Below are positions 11,819 to 22,998 of a DNA stretch of 64,000 nucleotides, one piece after another. The stretch's first letter is position 1, and each line of letters opens with the position of its first letter. Source of the DNA: Trichuris trichiura (Eukaryota; Nematoda; Enoplea; Trichinellida; Trichuridae); the NCBI GenBank assembly GCA_037903355.1, contig JBAJFE010000026.1, forward strand, positions 2,976,001 through 3,040,000. Reading direction: 5' to 3'. The notes under the pieces were generated by a model. It saw only the letters and a program-made list of their open reading frames with translations, ran no database searches and was not told the DNA's origin. The translations under genes were made by a program, and so were the position numbers.

Positions 11819-12015
11819 GACCTCAACGAGAACTTCGCTAGATTCGCCGCCTAAGATTTTCTGAGAAATCTTATGACGGAGCTTGAACTTCTCGAGTCAA
11901 CCGCTCGATGCTCAGAAACCTGTCGACCCGGATTTCACGGCGAATCTTCTAGCGACTTCCTGGATCACTGGGCCAAAGATCCGTGCATTAGCTGCTCTCA
12001 TTTGCTTAAACTAAC

Positions 12016-12249
12016 TTAACGCTGTTTCATTGACCTGGTCGAAGGAGGTTCTATTTTTCGCTGCGCGTCTCCGCTTTCCTTGTCGTATCTTTCCAAGCAC
12101 TCACGTTTACGTCTCTGGATGCTGCTAACGGTAGTCATGCTGACATGAAACCGTTCTGCTGTCTTCCTTTGACTGTTAGTTTCGAGAAAGTAGATAAGAT
12201 CCACTTTTACCTTCAGTGCCAATTCTCTCGATTCTTTCCATTTGGCCAT
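12016..12249 (-). pseudogene. pogo/CENP-B-type transposase, N-terminal helix-turn-helix
   Basis: 77 codons beginning MAKWKESRELALKVKVDLIY followed by a helix-turn-helix: SQRKTAERFHVSMTTVSSIQRRKREC. This is the pattern of the psq/CENP-B N-terminal DNA-binding domain of pogo-superfamily transposases, which binds the terminal repeats. The frame stops after 77 codons and the next domain is lost. The element is therefore inactive on its own. Confidence 0.65.
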
Positions 12250-12419
12250 AGCGCAAACTGCAACCAGCTTGGTAGCTACTACCGCGTTTATTACTGCGTA
12301 AGCCGGACAATCTTTACTCGCGAAGACACGTGAAGGCTACCCGCCGAACGGCTACAGCAAAGCAGAATTGAGCTCGACGTGAACGAATACAAGTAGGCTC
12401 GATTCTTCATATACTAAAG

Positions 12420-13270
12420 CCCATGAAGTTGACCACCCGTATATGTCGATCGCCTCGCTAAATGGGCCGAATTTTGGCCAGTTGATTTGCTCGCACTTTA
12501 ATAAGCGCAAGGACAACCTCTATACATCGACCACCTCCGTAAGTGGGAAGTTGACCGCTTTAGCCGTGACGTGGTACATGGACGCAATGCTATGCTCTCT
12601 ATTGGTAGACCGCCTCAGTTTGCTCTGTGTCAGTCGTTAGCAACTGTTAACCGTCATTGCCTCAATGTGCTATTACTCAACGTAGCGAAGTTTTTCATTA
12701 CCGTGCATTGGAGATTCCTGATTACAGAACCGATTCCGTTGCTTTGACGATGCTTTCTTCATGCTTGCCGCCGCAGCTTGCGCGTTTCCTCGTTTATATT
12801 ACCTCTCACCCAGGCGTCGGCAGCATTCTCCGATGGAGCGAAATATGACGAATCGACCCTACTTGTATTCGTTCGCGTCGAGCTCAATTCTGTTCATTCC
12901 CTTTGCTATACCCGCGCGACAGGTGGCCTTAACGTGTCTTCACGAGTAAAGATGGTCCGGCTTACCGAGTAATAGACGCATTAGTAGCTACCAAGCTGGT
13001 TACAGTTTGCCCCATGGCCAAACGGAAAGAATCGAGAAAGTTGGCAAAGAAAAATGAGATGAAAAATGCCCAGGAATGTTGAGCGGGGTAAGCCAGCGCG
13101 GAGTTCGCCCTTACTGCTTATGTTTGTAGTAAGAACAAGCACCAGACTAGAATTGACACCCTTTTTGGCAAGCATTGTAGGCCCTGAAAAGCTTATGCAT
13201 AATTTTATATTGTTATTTTTATGCATCTCGCCATTGAATAGACCTCCAATTGATGCTGTGCAATAGAATA
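12420..13270 (-). mobile_element. Non-autonomous pogo-like element, reverse copy
   Basis: This stretch is an inverted copy of 13440-14230: blocks such as 'aataagcgcaaggacaacctc', 'gcattggagattcctgattac' and the 'gctagctaccaagctgg' region recur on the opposite strand. With the next element it forms a head-to-head inverted repeat of nearly 1.9 kb. Confidence 0.7.
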
Positions 13271-13295
13271 AAACGCGTTATTATTATTATTATTT

Positions 13296-14396
<1,101 letters not shown>

Positions 14397-14528
14397 CAGC
14401 CGTGCAAGACTTTACTTATCGAACGAACTACTACAACAACAACAATAATACAGTATAACTTCGAGATTCACAAGATGCTTGGTTACGATCGGGTTTGCTG
14501 TTGCTACACAGCTTCCCTCCAAGAGTGT

Positions 14529-15063
14529 TCAACGAATGATTTCGACGTGGGAGGTAAACGTGACTTTCGGGTCTCTGCTGGGGGTGAGCGGTCCGCTGTA
14601 GAACGCCGGTTTGACACGATCGATGTTTACAGTGACCTGCTTGCCTCGCTGATCGATTGTGACCGTCTTTGGCGTTCTAGCCAACACCGGAAAGGGGCCG
14701 TCGTACGCTGGCTGTAGTGCCGACTTATGCGGTTCACTGCGTAGAAAAACATGCTTGGCCGTACTTAGCCTCTTGGGCACGTACCATGCACGTTGGCAGG
14801 AAGGTCTACGTGTCGGGGTGGGCGTTATTCCGTCGAAGAAGGATTGAAGTTTGGCGCGACATGCCGAATGCGACTCTTTGGAGTCGCGGAAAGGGGCAAA
14901 ATAAGACGTGACATTGCGGCCAAGGTTGCACAGTTGAAGCGCGTCACCTTTTGCAAATGGATGTCGAGGAAGTGCCAACTTACAAATTCACGATCTTGGA
15001 AGCTCCTCCGTCCCGTTCTGGGCGTTTCCACTTTTTCCGTCACCTTTTCGAGGAATTTTCGGT
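14529..15063 (-). pseudogene. Ty3/gypsy retrotransposon integrase C-terminus (relic)
   Basis: The minus-strand frame at 14978-14529 ends with HVFLRSEPHKSALQPAYDGP, then FPVLARTPKTVTI, and VTVNIDRVKPAF. This HVFVR...LQPPYDGPFxVL...VSIDRLKPA pattern is the GPY/F region at the end of Ty3/gypsy integrases. Upstream frames (15043-14825) look frameshifted. No long terminal repeat or protease/RT domain is visible nearby, so only a fragment remains. Confidence 0.7.
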
Positions 15064-15104
15064 ATTTAGTTCCTCGTTGACCATAACCTCGCAGCGGTCA
15101 TCGA

Positions 15105-15320
15105 ATGGTCAGCTTTGACGAACTAATCATCAGCGTAGGCGGTTATAGCACCGAGCATTCCGAGAATGGCATGATTAAGGAGGTTTGGATCATGAATCTG
15201 CACACTGAAAGCTGGAGACCATTTCAAACGAATGGGTGCATTCCGGAGAATCTTGCATCTCATGCTATGGTTCGAATTGGTTATAGTATTGTACTATTCG
15301 GTGGTGCCGATTCCCAATAA
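15105..15320 (+). pseudogene. Kelch-repeat protein fragment
   Basis: A 71-codon frame contains one Kelch-like blade: ELIISVGGYSTE, then EVWIMNLHTESW, then SHAMVRIGYSIVLFGGADS. The double-glycine and spaced tyrosine/tryptophan are typical Kelch features, used in beta-propeller interaction surfaces. The frame stops at once and no flanking blades or splice partners were found. It starts right after the gypsy relic. It is probably a broken copy or lone exon; the parent gene was not identified. Confidence 0.45.
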
Positions 15321-15521
15321 AATATTCACACGAGGTCACCTCTGACAGATCTACGAGGTCACTGACGCTTGATTGATTGGTCTGTCAGTAATCCCCCTTG
15401 AACTCGTTTCACCTCAATTGTACTACCAGTATATAAGCGATGAATGTTAAACTAATAAACCCCTTTTGCTTACTGTACCTCAAAAACACGCTGAGTATGG
15501 TTACTAACACTTCATGCGCAA

Positions 15522-15629
<108 letters not shown>

Positions 15630-15639
15630 GATCAATCAT

Positions 15640-16345
15640 GACTATCATCGTCATAAGCATGATTATTAACAGCAGAAGCGGCAAGAACAGTAGCACCAGC
15701 TTTAACGTTGAAACGGCAACAGCAGAAATTGGGCAGGGGCAGTTCCAGAGTCCGATGAGATAACGATGGAGGGAAAGTTAAGGAACGCAGGTCTTTATAA
15801 ATGGTTTAGGAGAAGGTTGGTTGCACTTAAAACTGCCTCTGCTTCTTATCTCTCACGTTAACGAGCTGATAAAGTTGCTTCGAATATTTGTGACATATGC
15901 ACTGGCTACCCAGCTTCCTAACACAGGTGAATAGCACTTTTGTCTTTGAACGGTTTAGTTTTTCCGGAAAAACAAGAAGCATTCGGGATGCGTGTGATCC
16001 TGTCTTTATCGTCTGTTGCGCAATTTGATCTTTGAGATGTTGACCATTACCGTTGAGGAATGGTTTACTAACTTAGAGAAGCTCTTGGGCCACATTTGAT
16101 CCATCATTATCGTGTAAACAATGACGGATGAGGAATGAGTAAGAGGCTCCGGTAAATTAATAAATTGTTCTTCTTAGTGGGAGAACCTAGCGTAAACATA
16201 CAAGTGATGATATAAGTGAAGCTGCAGGTACGCGGAACAAGTTGATGCGCCACGACCTGCGAATCACAAGCTTACTGTTCCTTCAAGCAAGTGGATTCAC
16301 GAAATATCCGTTCTTTGGAATATTCGATCGCTCGCAGTGAGTAAA
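15640..16345. other. Intergenic DNA, no supported gene
   Basis: No frame or repeat with recognisable identity was found between the microsatellite and the NEMP-like gene fragment. Confidence 0.4.
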
Positions 16346-16547
16346 ATGGCATCGTACAGGTCGTACTTGATGACCATGTGGTTTGTTATTGCATTATTGT
16401 CCTGCTTGTCGGCATGCAAGCAAGTGGCAAATGGCGAAGGTTGAATTTTCTTTTTTCTACGATATTGATTACTCCAACTGTTTCACTAGTGACCTCTAAG
16501 CTAAGATTTGTAGATACTGCAACTAATACTTCTTTTGTTTGGCTTTA
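16346..16547 (+). pseudogene. Truncated second NEMP gene (exons 1-2), cut by a PLE
   Basis: Exon 1 (16346-16439) encodes MASYRSYLMTMWFVIALLSC and a short tail, a signal peptide like that of the intact NEMP gene. A 50-nt phase-1 intron (16440-16489) matches the 49-nt phase-1 intron of the intact gene in length, position and phase. Exon 2 resumes VTSKLRFVDTATNTSFVWL, parallel to VMTTEPRFVDIAINGSSIWF in the intact copy. The frame then meets TAA exactly where the PLE end 'acattattg' begins (16548). Downstream exons are not found. This is a partial tandem duplicate destroyed or truncated by insertion. Confidence 0.75.
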
Positions 16548-17040
16548 ACATTATTGTACAGAAAAGCTACCCGTTCAAAAATTGTTTAATTGCGAAGCTT
16601 TCGGGGATCACCTGTCCCCATCTTCAGCGCAGGTAAGTGACAGAGAGTGCTGGCACGCCCCTTATGTGGGACTGGTGCTTTAAACCGCGGGAAACTTGGG
16701 TTGTTTTAAAGGAGATGCGACATTATTAAAAAAAAGGGGGGCAAGGGAATTAACCGGGCTGGGGATACTTCCAAGTCACCGAGGTGCACCGTTATCGTCC
16801 CTGTACAGGCGATTCTTGTAGCCGGCAGCAGTTGGTGGCCCTGATGATGTTAGTCCGGGTGTCACTGATTGCGATGCCACCGTCCCTGTTAATGTTTGAA
16901 TTGAATTTTATATAAAGTGCTTCCTTCATCTTCCTAATCGTAAAGTGCCTTTCCTTGCACAGCACTTTTGCACGCAGTTGACCCGTGCATTGCGCTGCGT
17001 GCTGTGCCACCGCCGAACTATGGCTAGCTTTCTCCATGGC
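16548..17040 (-). mobile_element. 5'-truncated PLE copy
   Basis: Nearly identical to the first 500 bp of the element at 26799-29761: the same terminal 'acattattgta', hammerhead-like region, 3' untranslated DNA and C-terminal coding (minus-strand 17037-16792, ending NCCRLQESPVQGR). The copy stops abruptly at 17040 against hAT-type sequence. 5' truncation is usual for target-primed retroelements. Confidence 0.85.
16590..16633 (-). ncRNA. Hammerhead-ribozyme-like motif in truncated PLE
   Basis: Minus strand: UGCG, core CUGAAGA, stem II UGGGGA with UCCCCG (the first pair is now a U-G wobble), GAAAGCUU, then CGCA. UGCG and CGCA can form a 4-bp stem I. Confidence 0.65.
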
Positions 17041-17626
17041 AACTACTTCAGGCGTTTGGCGAAAGATTCAACGATGTGAAAAGTAGACAGATGCAACTGA
17101 ACATCTTCGCCATTCCATTCAATGTAGAACCAGATGATGTACCCGATGAACTGCAGCACGAAATCATTCAGCTGCAAAGCGATGATGAGCTCAAAGCTAA
17201 ATACAACAACTTCCCGCTGCTTGAGTTCTGTAAGCGGTACATAAGCAACGATGAATTTCCTGTTTTGAGGAGACATGCTTTCAAATACGCGTCCGTGTTC
17301 AGAACAACCTACTGCTGCGAGCAGTTCTTTTCAAAACTTACCATCGCAAACAGTCGTCTTCGCACCAGACTCACGGACACAAATCTAGTGAACCAGCTGC
17401 GAATAGTAACGTCATCAGAAGGAGCTGACATCGCACGCCTCACCAGGGAAAACTAGTTCCAAACATCCCATTAGGGGTGACTTTATAAATATACGTGTAA
17501 ATAAAGCAGGCTGTTTTTAATTTTTTTATCCGGCCCGCGAGCGGTCTTGTAAACGTCTATCCGGCCCGCGAGCGGTCTTGTAAACGTCTATCCGGCCCGC
17601 GGCACGAAAAAGGTTCCCCACCCCTG
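17041..17626 (+). mobile_element. hAT-superfamily element, 3' part
   Basis: The 3' end 'gttccccacccctg' is a hAT-type terminal repeat, equal to the ends of the small element at 42590-43089. The transposase C-terminus lies inside. The 5' part is missing: the sequence starts at the PLE boundary. Near the end a 31-bp unit starting 'atccggcccgcgagcggtc' is repeated twice, plus a partial third copy (about 17528-17600). Confidence 0.75.
17076..17456 (+). pseudogene. hAT transposase C-terminus (GTF2IRD2/ZBED-like)
   Basis: 126 codons with the order LQHEIIQLQSDDELKAKYNN, a leucine/tyrosine middle (LLEFCKRYIS), then FRTTYCCEQFFSKLTIANSR and LRTRLTDTNLVNQLRIVTSS. This is the C-terminal dimerisation region of the hAT group that gave rise to vertebrate GTF2IRD2-type genes. 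The catalytic N-terminal half is absent, so the copy is inactive. The reading frame itself is open, which suggests fairly recent loss. Confidence 0.75.
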
Positions 17627-17649
17627 CTCTAGGGCTAAGAGATAACGCA

Positions 17650-18036
17650 GCGTCCTTACTCTTCATGAGAAAGTAGAAGACCTTGATCTTTTGAAAAGCG
17701 GATTGTCATTTGCCGAAGTAGGCCGCAGGATTGGGAAGAATGAATCCAGCATTCGTACGATAAAACAGCAGGAAGCTGAGATTCGAGGAAACGTGCATCC
17801 TGACCCTTCATTGCGGAAAAGAGTTGCTGTAGTTCGCAACAAAGTCCTCGTGAATGCCGAAAACCGCTAAGCATTTGGATAGGGGACATGTCGCGGAAGA
17901 ATGTCCTCGTCGACGAGAAGGTTATTCGGGAAAAAGCGCTGAGCTTATATGAGCACTTCTCTGGCGTGGTTGCAGAGAACGAGAGAAAAAGGTTTACTGC
18001 TAGCAAAGGACGGCTAGCAATAGGTCTCCTATGTTG
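17650..18036 (+). pseudogene. Tigger transposase N-terminal relic (first part)
   Basis: Reading plus-strand frames: LHEKVEDLDLLKSGLSFAEV, then GRRIGKNESSIRTIKQ, followed after frame changes by sequence equivalent to the CENP-B DNA-binding domain (WIGDMSRKNVLVDEKVI, then ALSLYEHFSGV, then FTASKGRLA). This order is typical of Tigger/jerky transposases. A stop interrupts near the AENR segment and one frameshift follows. The rest resumes at 21357 beyond a large insertion. Confidence 0.65.
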
Positions 18037-18194
18037 TCTCCCCACCAGAAGTTGAGGCGGCTACTTCAAAGCGTAATGTGCGAATCTACAGCGTAATAAA
18101 TGGTTATTACCAGCACAACGGGAGGGACGTTATCGTCAGGTTTGGTGAATGCATGCTGAGTTGTTGGCGCGTCAGCACAATGGAGCATCAGTGG

Positions 18195-19170
18195 CACATG
18201 CAGTGATCCAGTTATCCGTCTAACGCATAGTTTCTCAACCTTTTTTGCCCCAGGGCCCCCTAGGCTTTTTCAGGGCCCACTAGGGCCCCCTGGACTCGCC
18301 AGGGCCCCCAGATGGCCCCCTTGTCTGTTACTGCCCACAGCTTTCTTGCTTTGGCCGCTGCTCTTGCGCAGCCTAGAGTCCGCGTGAATAATAGAAAAGG
18401 AGCACTATAAATGCTGTTTGTTCAGCGCGTACCAGGGAGGAACGAATGGAAGGGTACGCTTCTATGAGTCGGCGCCTTTATCAGTCGAGGGAAGAACTGG
18501 GGAATGTGCGTCGGAAAAGCCATACGTACGGGAATATATAACCGGCTGTTATTGTGTTACCAACGGTCGGACGGAATGAGTTGTTCTGAAGTTCCGTTCG
18601 CGAAAACTGAAGGGCACGGCGCTCCTTGCACTGCATGAGAAGGAATAGAATAACAAATTTTTATGGGTTGATAGAAGGGTGTGCAGGCGGAACACATTTC
18701 TGCGAACTGCTCCCTACCGAATGGCCAAGCGCTTTTTAGAAGCACGCCATGCACAGAGACTTTTTAGAAGCATACCGGGCAGGAGGGAATGTAAAAGCAT
18801 GTTTTTCATTGGCTCCTAGAGAAGAAAGATAACGTCAACGCGTCCTGACTTTGCAATGGAACATTTTCCGTTGGGCTGTCAACGCCTTCCCGTTAGTGAC
18901 AAATAGGCCCACCGTATTACTTTCCTGCGCTACTTATTACCGCTGAACTGTTGATTGGGACAATCTCCTGCCGCATTATCCTCCAGGGCCCCCCTAAAAT
19001 CTCCCAGGACCCCCCAGGGGGCCCCAGGGCCCACGTTGAGAAACACTGGTCTAACGGATTAGCGCCGAAGAATTCTGCTAAACTGCAACGTAATAGACTC
19101 ATGCAGTGACCCGGTTATCGGTCTAACGGATTAGCGCCGAAGAATTTTGCTACACTGCAATGTAATAGCG
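18195..19170 (+). repeat. Imperfect tandem duplication split by a hAT MITE
   Basis: A unit of roughly 75-80 bp containing 'gttatcggtctaacggatta' and 'gcgccgaagaatt' is present twice. The first copy is cut after 'gtctaacg' by the MITE at 18226-19048 and resumes at 19049. The second copy is intact at about 19100-19170. Confidence 0.7.
18226..19048. mobile_element. hAT MITE (823 bp)
   Basis: Ends CATAGTTTCTCAACC and GTTGAGAAACACTG form a terminal inverted repeat. The 8-bp direct repeat GTCTAACG flanks it exactly (18218-18225 and 19049-19056). Eight-bp duplications are the hAT hallmark. Both ends are rich in 'agggcccc' blocks. There is no coding capacity. Confidence 0.9.
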
Positions 19171-19177
19171 TTTCTAA

Positions 19178-19966
19178 GTGTCACTGATGCGTTTAGTGAC
19201 CTGTAGGAAAGAGCGATGGTGGGGGAATTCAGCAGGTGCGCATGCATTGAAGGTACGGGAAACACAATGGGGCATGCAGGTGTTCAAGCTGAGACCTCGT
19301 CTAGCAATTCGTGAAAAACATCGGAGGTCAACTGTTCGAGCTGCGGCGTGCCTTGGTAGACAGGGTAAATCTCTTTCTGCGTTGTCTGTCCCGGGATCTA
19401 GTGACAACTTCCCATCGACAAGTGAAGGCACCGTAAAGGTGGCACGAAGAAGGCGCAATATACGGAGGGGCATCGACTAGCTGCAGGAGACAGTGTGTGG
19501 GAGAACACTTGCGCCAAGAACGAAGGCTTCGATTTACTGAACTGTTTACTGGTGTGAGCGAGTACACGATAGAGGAAAGAGTCTCTGTTAGGGAAAACAA
19601 CGCCTTCTTATATAAGGCATGATGACCCCATTAGCGGGGTGACTGAGTTCACTTTAGCGTGACCTTGTCATCGGTGCGCATTTGAGGGACCACGTGCCGT
19701 GGTCAGTCTCGCCCCGGACGCTGGTCATTGCACCCATTAAGGTGCGACCGCGGCTGGGCCACACTGGCACGAGACTGTTCAGAGCGGTCTTCACGCTGTG
19801 CGTCCTCGCTCTGTGCTCTGCGGGATTCATCCTCCTGCTGGCAATGCCACACAGTGCCAGACAAAAAGGCGGCTGTGCTCTTCCTACGCGGCAAGGGACT
19901 GCTGCACAGCGAGAGGCTCCTCCTCCGGTTGCACCCACCCTGACAGAATGAGCCGCCAGCGCCACA
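19178..19966. other. Unassigned interior of the composite insertion
   Basis: Frames of 90-105 codons overlap on both strands but none resembles a known protein. Composition is GC-rich between 19680 and 19960. Confidence 0.35.
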
Positions 19967-19974
19967 GTCAACGG

Positions 19975-20822
19975 CAGTGATTCCCAACGGGGGTCCCAGG
20001 GGCCCCTTGAGGGCCCTGGGAAAGATTGGGAATTTAGGGGGTTCCTGGGAGCTTAGGGGGGCCTCAGCGGGTCCCTGGTAGTCGGTGCCGCAGGACGAGA
20101 ACGATCCTGCCGTTCAGGATAGTGAGGCGAGGCGCCCTGAGATTACTCCTGACGACTATCAAGCCGGACATGGATAAATTAGTAGCACTACACCATACCC
20201 AGTCGTCGCAGAGAGGTAAGATCAAGCGACTGTCGTCTTGCTCCGAGGAAATACTGAATTTAGTTTCAGTGTTGCGCTCGTACTCTGAAGGCTCCCTGAT
20301 CTGCAATTAGCCGGCTTAAGTCCAGCAGTACGAAAAGAACGCCTTCAGTGCCAACTAGAGAATTAAAGGCGTTAACGGCTTCGAATATCGTTAAGGAGCT
20401 TTCGCCGTATATGGTAGCCGGCTTCCTTACAAGCCATTTCGCTCTAGTGTAGAAAAGAAATTCAGCGTTGACTTCGCATCGCCAGGTTTTCCAGCCATTG
20501 ATTGCACACTCAACTTTCACAGCGCAAACCATGGGGTCCTACTTGCGGCTGACAAGATCCGCAGGTTAATAAGGTTTTTAATGACGGCCCGGCTTAACTG
20601 TTTTTTCTTTGGTATACACGGTAGGCAGCGAAGTCAATTCTACATTCTGCAGCCTGTTTTAGGTGTTGAACTATTTGTACAAATTCACAACAACGTAACC
20701 ACAGTAGGCGCACCTGAGGATAACAGAAGCAGGAGAATTACGTTGGGGAGAAAGACGGGGGGCCCCGGCAAGTTGAAGGTCGCGAAAGGGGGCCCTGGCC
20801 CCAAAAAGGTTGGGAAACACTG
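19975..20822. mobile_element. hAT MITE, copy A (848 bp)
   Basis: Begins CAGTGATTCCCAAC and ends GTTGGGAAACACTG. The perfect 8-bp duplication GTCAACGG flanks it (19967-19974 and 20823-20830). Body closely matches copy B at 52121-53072; copy A lacks about 100 bp present in copy B near 52435-52535. Internal frames read as short shadows. Confidence 0.93.
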
Positions 20823-21357
20823 GTCAACGGTATGTCGAGCGTTATCGTTTACTTCCTCTGACGCCTTCTGCCTGATTAGGTACACCCCAGTGAACCCGTC
20901 GGATGCGCCTCCAGCGAAATCGACGCGTCGCCTTCGTCAGGCTGAACGTCTGCGTTATCAGTACGTATGCTTTTTCCCTTTTTGCGTTACTCATTGCTCG
21001 CGTGTTCAGTGATCGCTAAATAACGTTACTTTGCGCTATGCTTCTTGTCGTTTGCGCCACGGTCAAAACTGCAAAACCCAACAGCAGCAACGAATACGCG
21101 TCATGTTAAGGTTTAGGCTTAGGCTAGGGCAGGACAGGATGGCCGTCAAGGTTACAGCACGCACTTGGAAACAATTACCAGAACGGGCAACTGTTTCCAG
21201 GTGCGCAGCAATCCTTTACTAATACGCATTGCGTGTATCAGTGCACTGTGAACAATGGCGTAGGTCATCCATTGTTCAGGTGGCGTAATAATCCCCACTT
21301 GACCTCCTTTGAGGTTGCCGCCTTAACTTCCGGTGGGGAGACAACATAGAAGACCCA

Positions 21358-21500
21358 AAGGTTTACTGCTAGCAAAGGACGGCTAGCAAAATACGTGAAG
21401 CGCTTCAACCTCAATAACTTAAAGAACACTGGGAAAACGGCATCGGCTGATTTCGTAGCTGCCTCGACGTTCCCGAAGAAATTCAAGGGGATAGGACGAA
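21358..21500 (+). pseudogene. Tigger transposase relic (second part)
   Basis: Resumes the transposase cut at 18033: FTASKGRLAKYVKRFNLNNL followed by KNTGKTASADFVAASTFPKK. Tigger proteins carry ...SxGWLxKFKxRxxLxxLKLxGE(S/A)ASAD...FPxxF at this place, so order and spacing agree. It fades into unrecognised sequence after about 21500. Confidence 0.65.
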
Positions 21501-21839
21501 ATACACAGCTAGAATATAAGCTATTTAGCCTTTTTCATAGGGTAGCCTAGATAACGCGGAATTCAACTTAACATCGTAAAATGCTGAAAATGTTGGACGA
21601 ATTAACCGCGGATAACGAGGGCCGCCTGCATTCGGTAAAGTGAACAGAAAACACGGTGATGAGAGTATAAAATTTTGGAGGCTCGACCAAGGGCAAGTAC
21701 GACTTACTTTTGAACAGGTCCTCCCAAGAGGCGTATGAGCAGCTATTGAGGATAAAAGCAAGAAGAACAATGCAGCTAAATTTCAAAGCTTTTGGAAAGT
21801 TCCGGTTTCGTCATCAGTTAGGTAAGAGGAAAAGCTCGC

Positions 21840-22025
21840 AAAACGGCTTATTCCCCGTTGAGCGTAACAAAAATGGATCCAGGTTTACGGAAGCTGTCTG
21901 TTTCCATCCTCAGCGATGTTAAGACACAGGTCTAATATCGCTGAAAACGGAGACAGACAATTCTTGAAATATCCAATCCCTTTTTGTTGCGCTCAACGAG
22001 GAATAAACCATTTTTCAACCTTTTT
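21840..22025. repeat. Small inverted-repeat element
   Basis: The arm 'ttattccccgttgagcgtaa' (from 21848) is inverted near 21980-22010 ('gcgctcaacgaggaataaa'), with inner complementary blocks around 'gcgatgttaagacacaggtc'. A related hairpin occurs at 53506-53551. A decayed CTGAGGA motif suggests kinship with the PLE palindromes, but the GAAA is lost. Confidence 0.5.
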
Positions 22026-22583
22026 CATTAATTACGACAACCCTTTATGAAGGTAACATACATCTTCACAGGATGAAAAGGTGTTCATCAAACTGGAGTA
22101 ATCAAATTTGCCAGGGCCAGGTTTGCCATGGGACGGCTTGACGTAAACAATCATATTTCTCAATTTGTTGCCGTTCCGTCGCTGATCTATCCAAGAAGCT
22201 ATGCTTGGCATGGGGTGCGTCACTGGTTTGACCTCAGAGACAATCGCCCTTTCGAAACAGTGCGTCTAACCGTCATACCAACAGGCACATTTGGATTACA
22301 CCTATACCTGTATACGAATGTCACATTAGCGTGTGGGGGAATGTTAGAAAAGTTCTCGTAAAAACTGAATGAAAACTTCAGTTCCAACGTATTACGTGGT
22401 TGCTGCGTGAGTCGTTTGCGATGACAAGCTGGTAGAGTACGCTACTTTAGTGTTCGAGTCCACGCTCCCGAACTGCTGAAGTAGCGAAACCGGAAAAGAG
22501 AAATGCAGTCTTGTTCTTCTAAAGTTTTTTTGAGGAATTTTAAACCCGTTATTTATTTAACGTTTATTGCAAAAACGTTTTTT

Positions 22584-22624
22584 TACGAAGCTTTCGGGTC
22601 TGCACATGACTCGTCATCAGCGTG
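22584..22624 (-). ncRNA. Hammerhead-ribozyme-like motif, left arm
   Basis: Minus strand: CACG, core CUGAUGA (the commonest hammerhead form), stem II CGAGUC with GACCCG (one mismatch), GAAAGCUU, then CGU. Stem I would be 3 bp. Confidence 0.65.
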
Positions 22625-22956
22625 ATTGTGCCGCTCGTCTGGTCGGTCATTGTGTCAGCAAGCCGTCCGACCTTGGCGGCCGCAGCCGCCGGTCTATCTT
22701 GACCCATCGGGCCTTGGTCCCACCTGGTCAGTCGGACCTTGCTGCGAGCACCCAACCGACCTTCCGCGACGGCACATTAACCTAGTTAATGTGCCGCCGT
22801 CGCGGAAAGTCGGTTGGACGTTCGCGGCACCGTCTGACTGACTAGCCGGGACTGAAACCTGACGGCTCAAGGCAGAGCTGACGGCGGAGGTCTCTGCCAA
22901 AGTTGGTCGGATGGAGAGATTTGCAACCATAATGACAGAGCCGACGGGCGGCACAA

Positions 22957-22998
22957 TTAAGCTGATGACAGGTCACGTGCAGACCCGAAAGCTTCGTA
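22957..22998 (+). ncRNA. Hammerhead-ribozyme-like motif, right arm
   Basis: Core CUGAUGA at 22962-22968, stem II CAGGUC with GACCCG (one mismatch), GAAAGCUUCGU. The bases before the core (UUAAG) pair poorly with those after the site, so stem I is weaker than in the left arm. Confidence 0.55.

Larger units (their letters stand above)
11411..12430 (-). mobile_element. pogo/Tigger-like element, internally deleted
   Basis: The left end 'TA-CAGTTGAACCTCCG' is a diverged form of the CAGTAAAACCCCCG terminal repeat of neighbouring copies. Minus-strand pieces of one transposase are in the expected order: the DNA-binding N-terminus at 12249-12016 and the C-terminus at 11818-11624. The catalytic middle is missing. 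Confidence 0.65.
18034..21356. mobile_element. Composite insertion with inverted ends and a ~32-bp flanking duplication
   Basis: The Tigger sequence 'aaggtttactgctagcaaag' followed by 'gacggctagcaa' occurs on both sides (ends at about 18033, restarts at about 21358). The inserted DNA begins 'taggtctcctatgttgtctc' and ends with the inverse of 'gggtcttctatgttgtctcc', continuing into matching 'ccaccggaagttaaggcggc'-type sequence, so it has inverted termini of over 45 bp. It also holds two hAT MITEs. A 32-bp duplication is long for a cut-and-paste element, so class is uncertain. Confidence 0.6.

Noticed and set aside
19654..19987. Overlapping 70-105 codon frames on both strands in GC-rich DNA
   Set aside because: Low stop density from composition explains them; no family resemblance or splice support.
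22425..22490. Possible tRNA or tRNA-derived SINE (ggtagagt ... gttcgagtcc)
   Set aside because: Spacing is near right, but the acceptor and anticodon stems cannot be folded convincingly and no SINE body follows.
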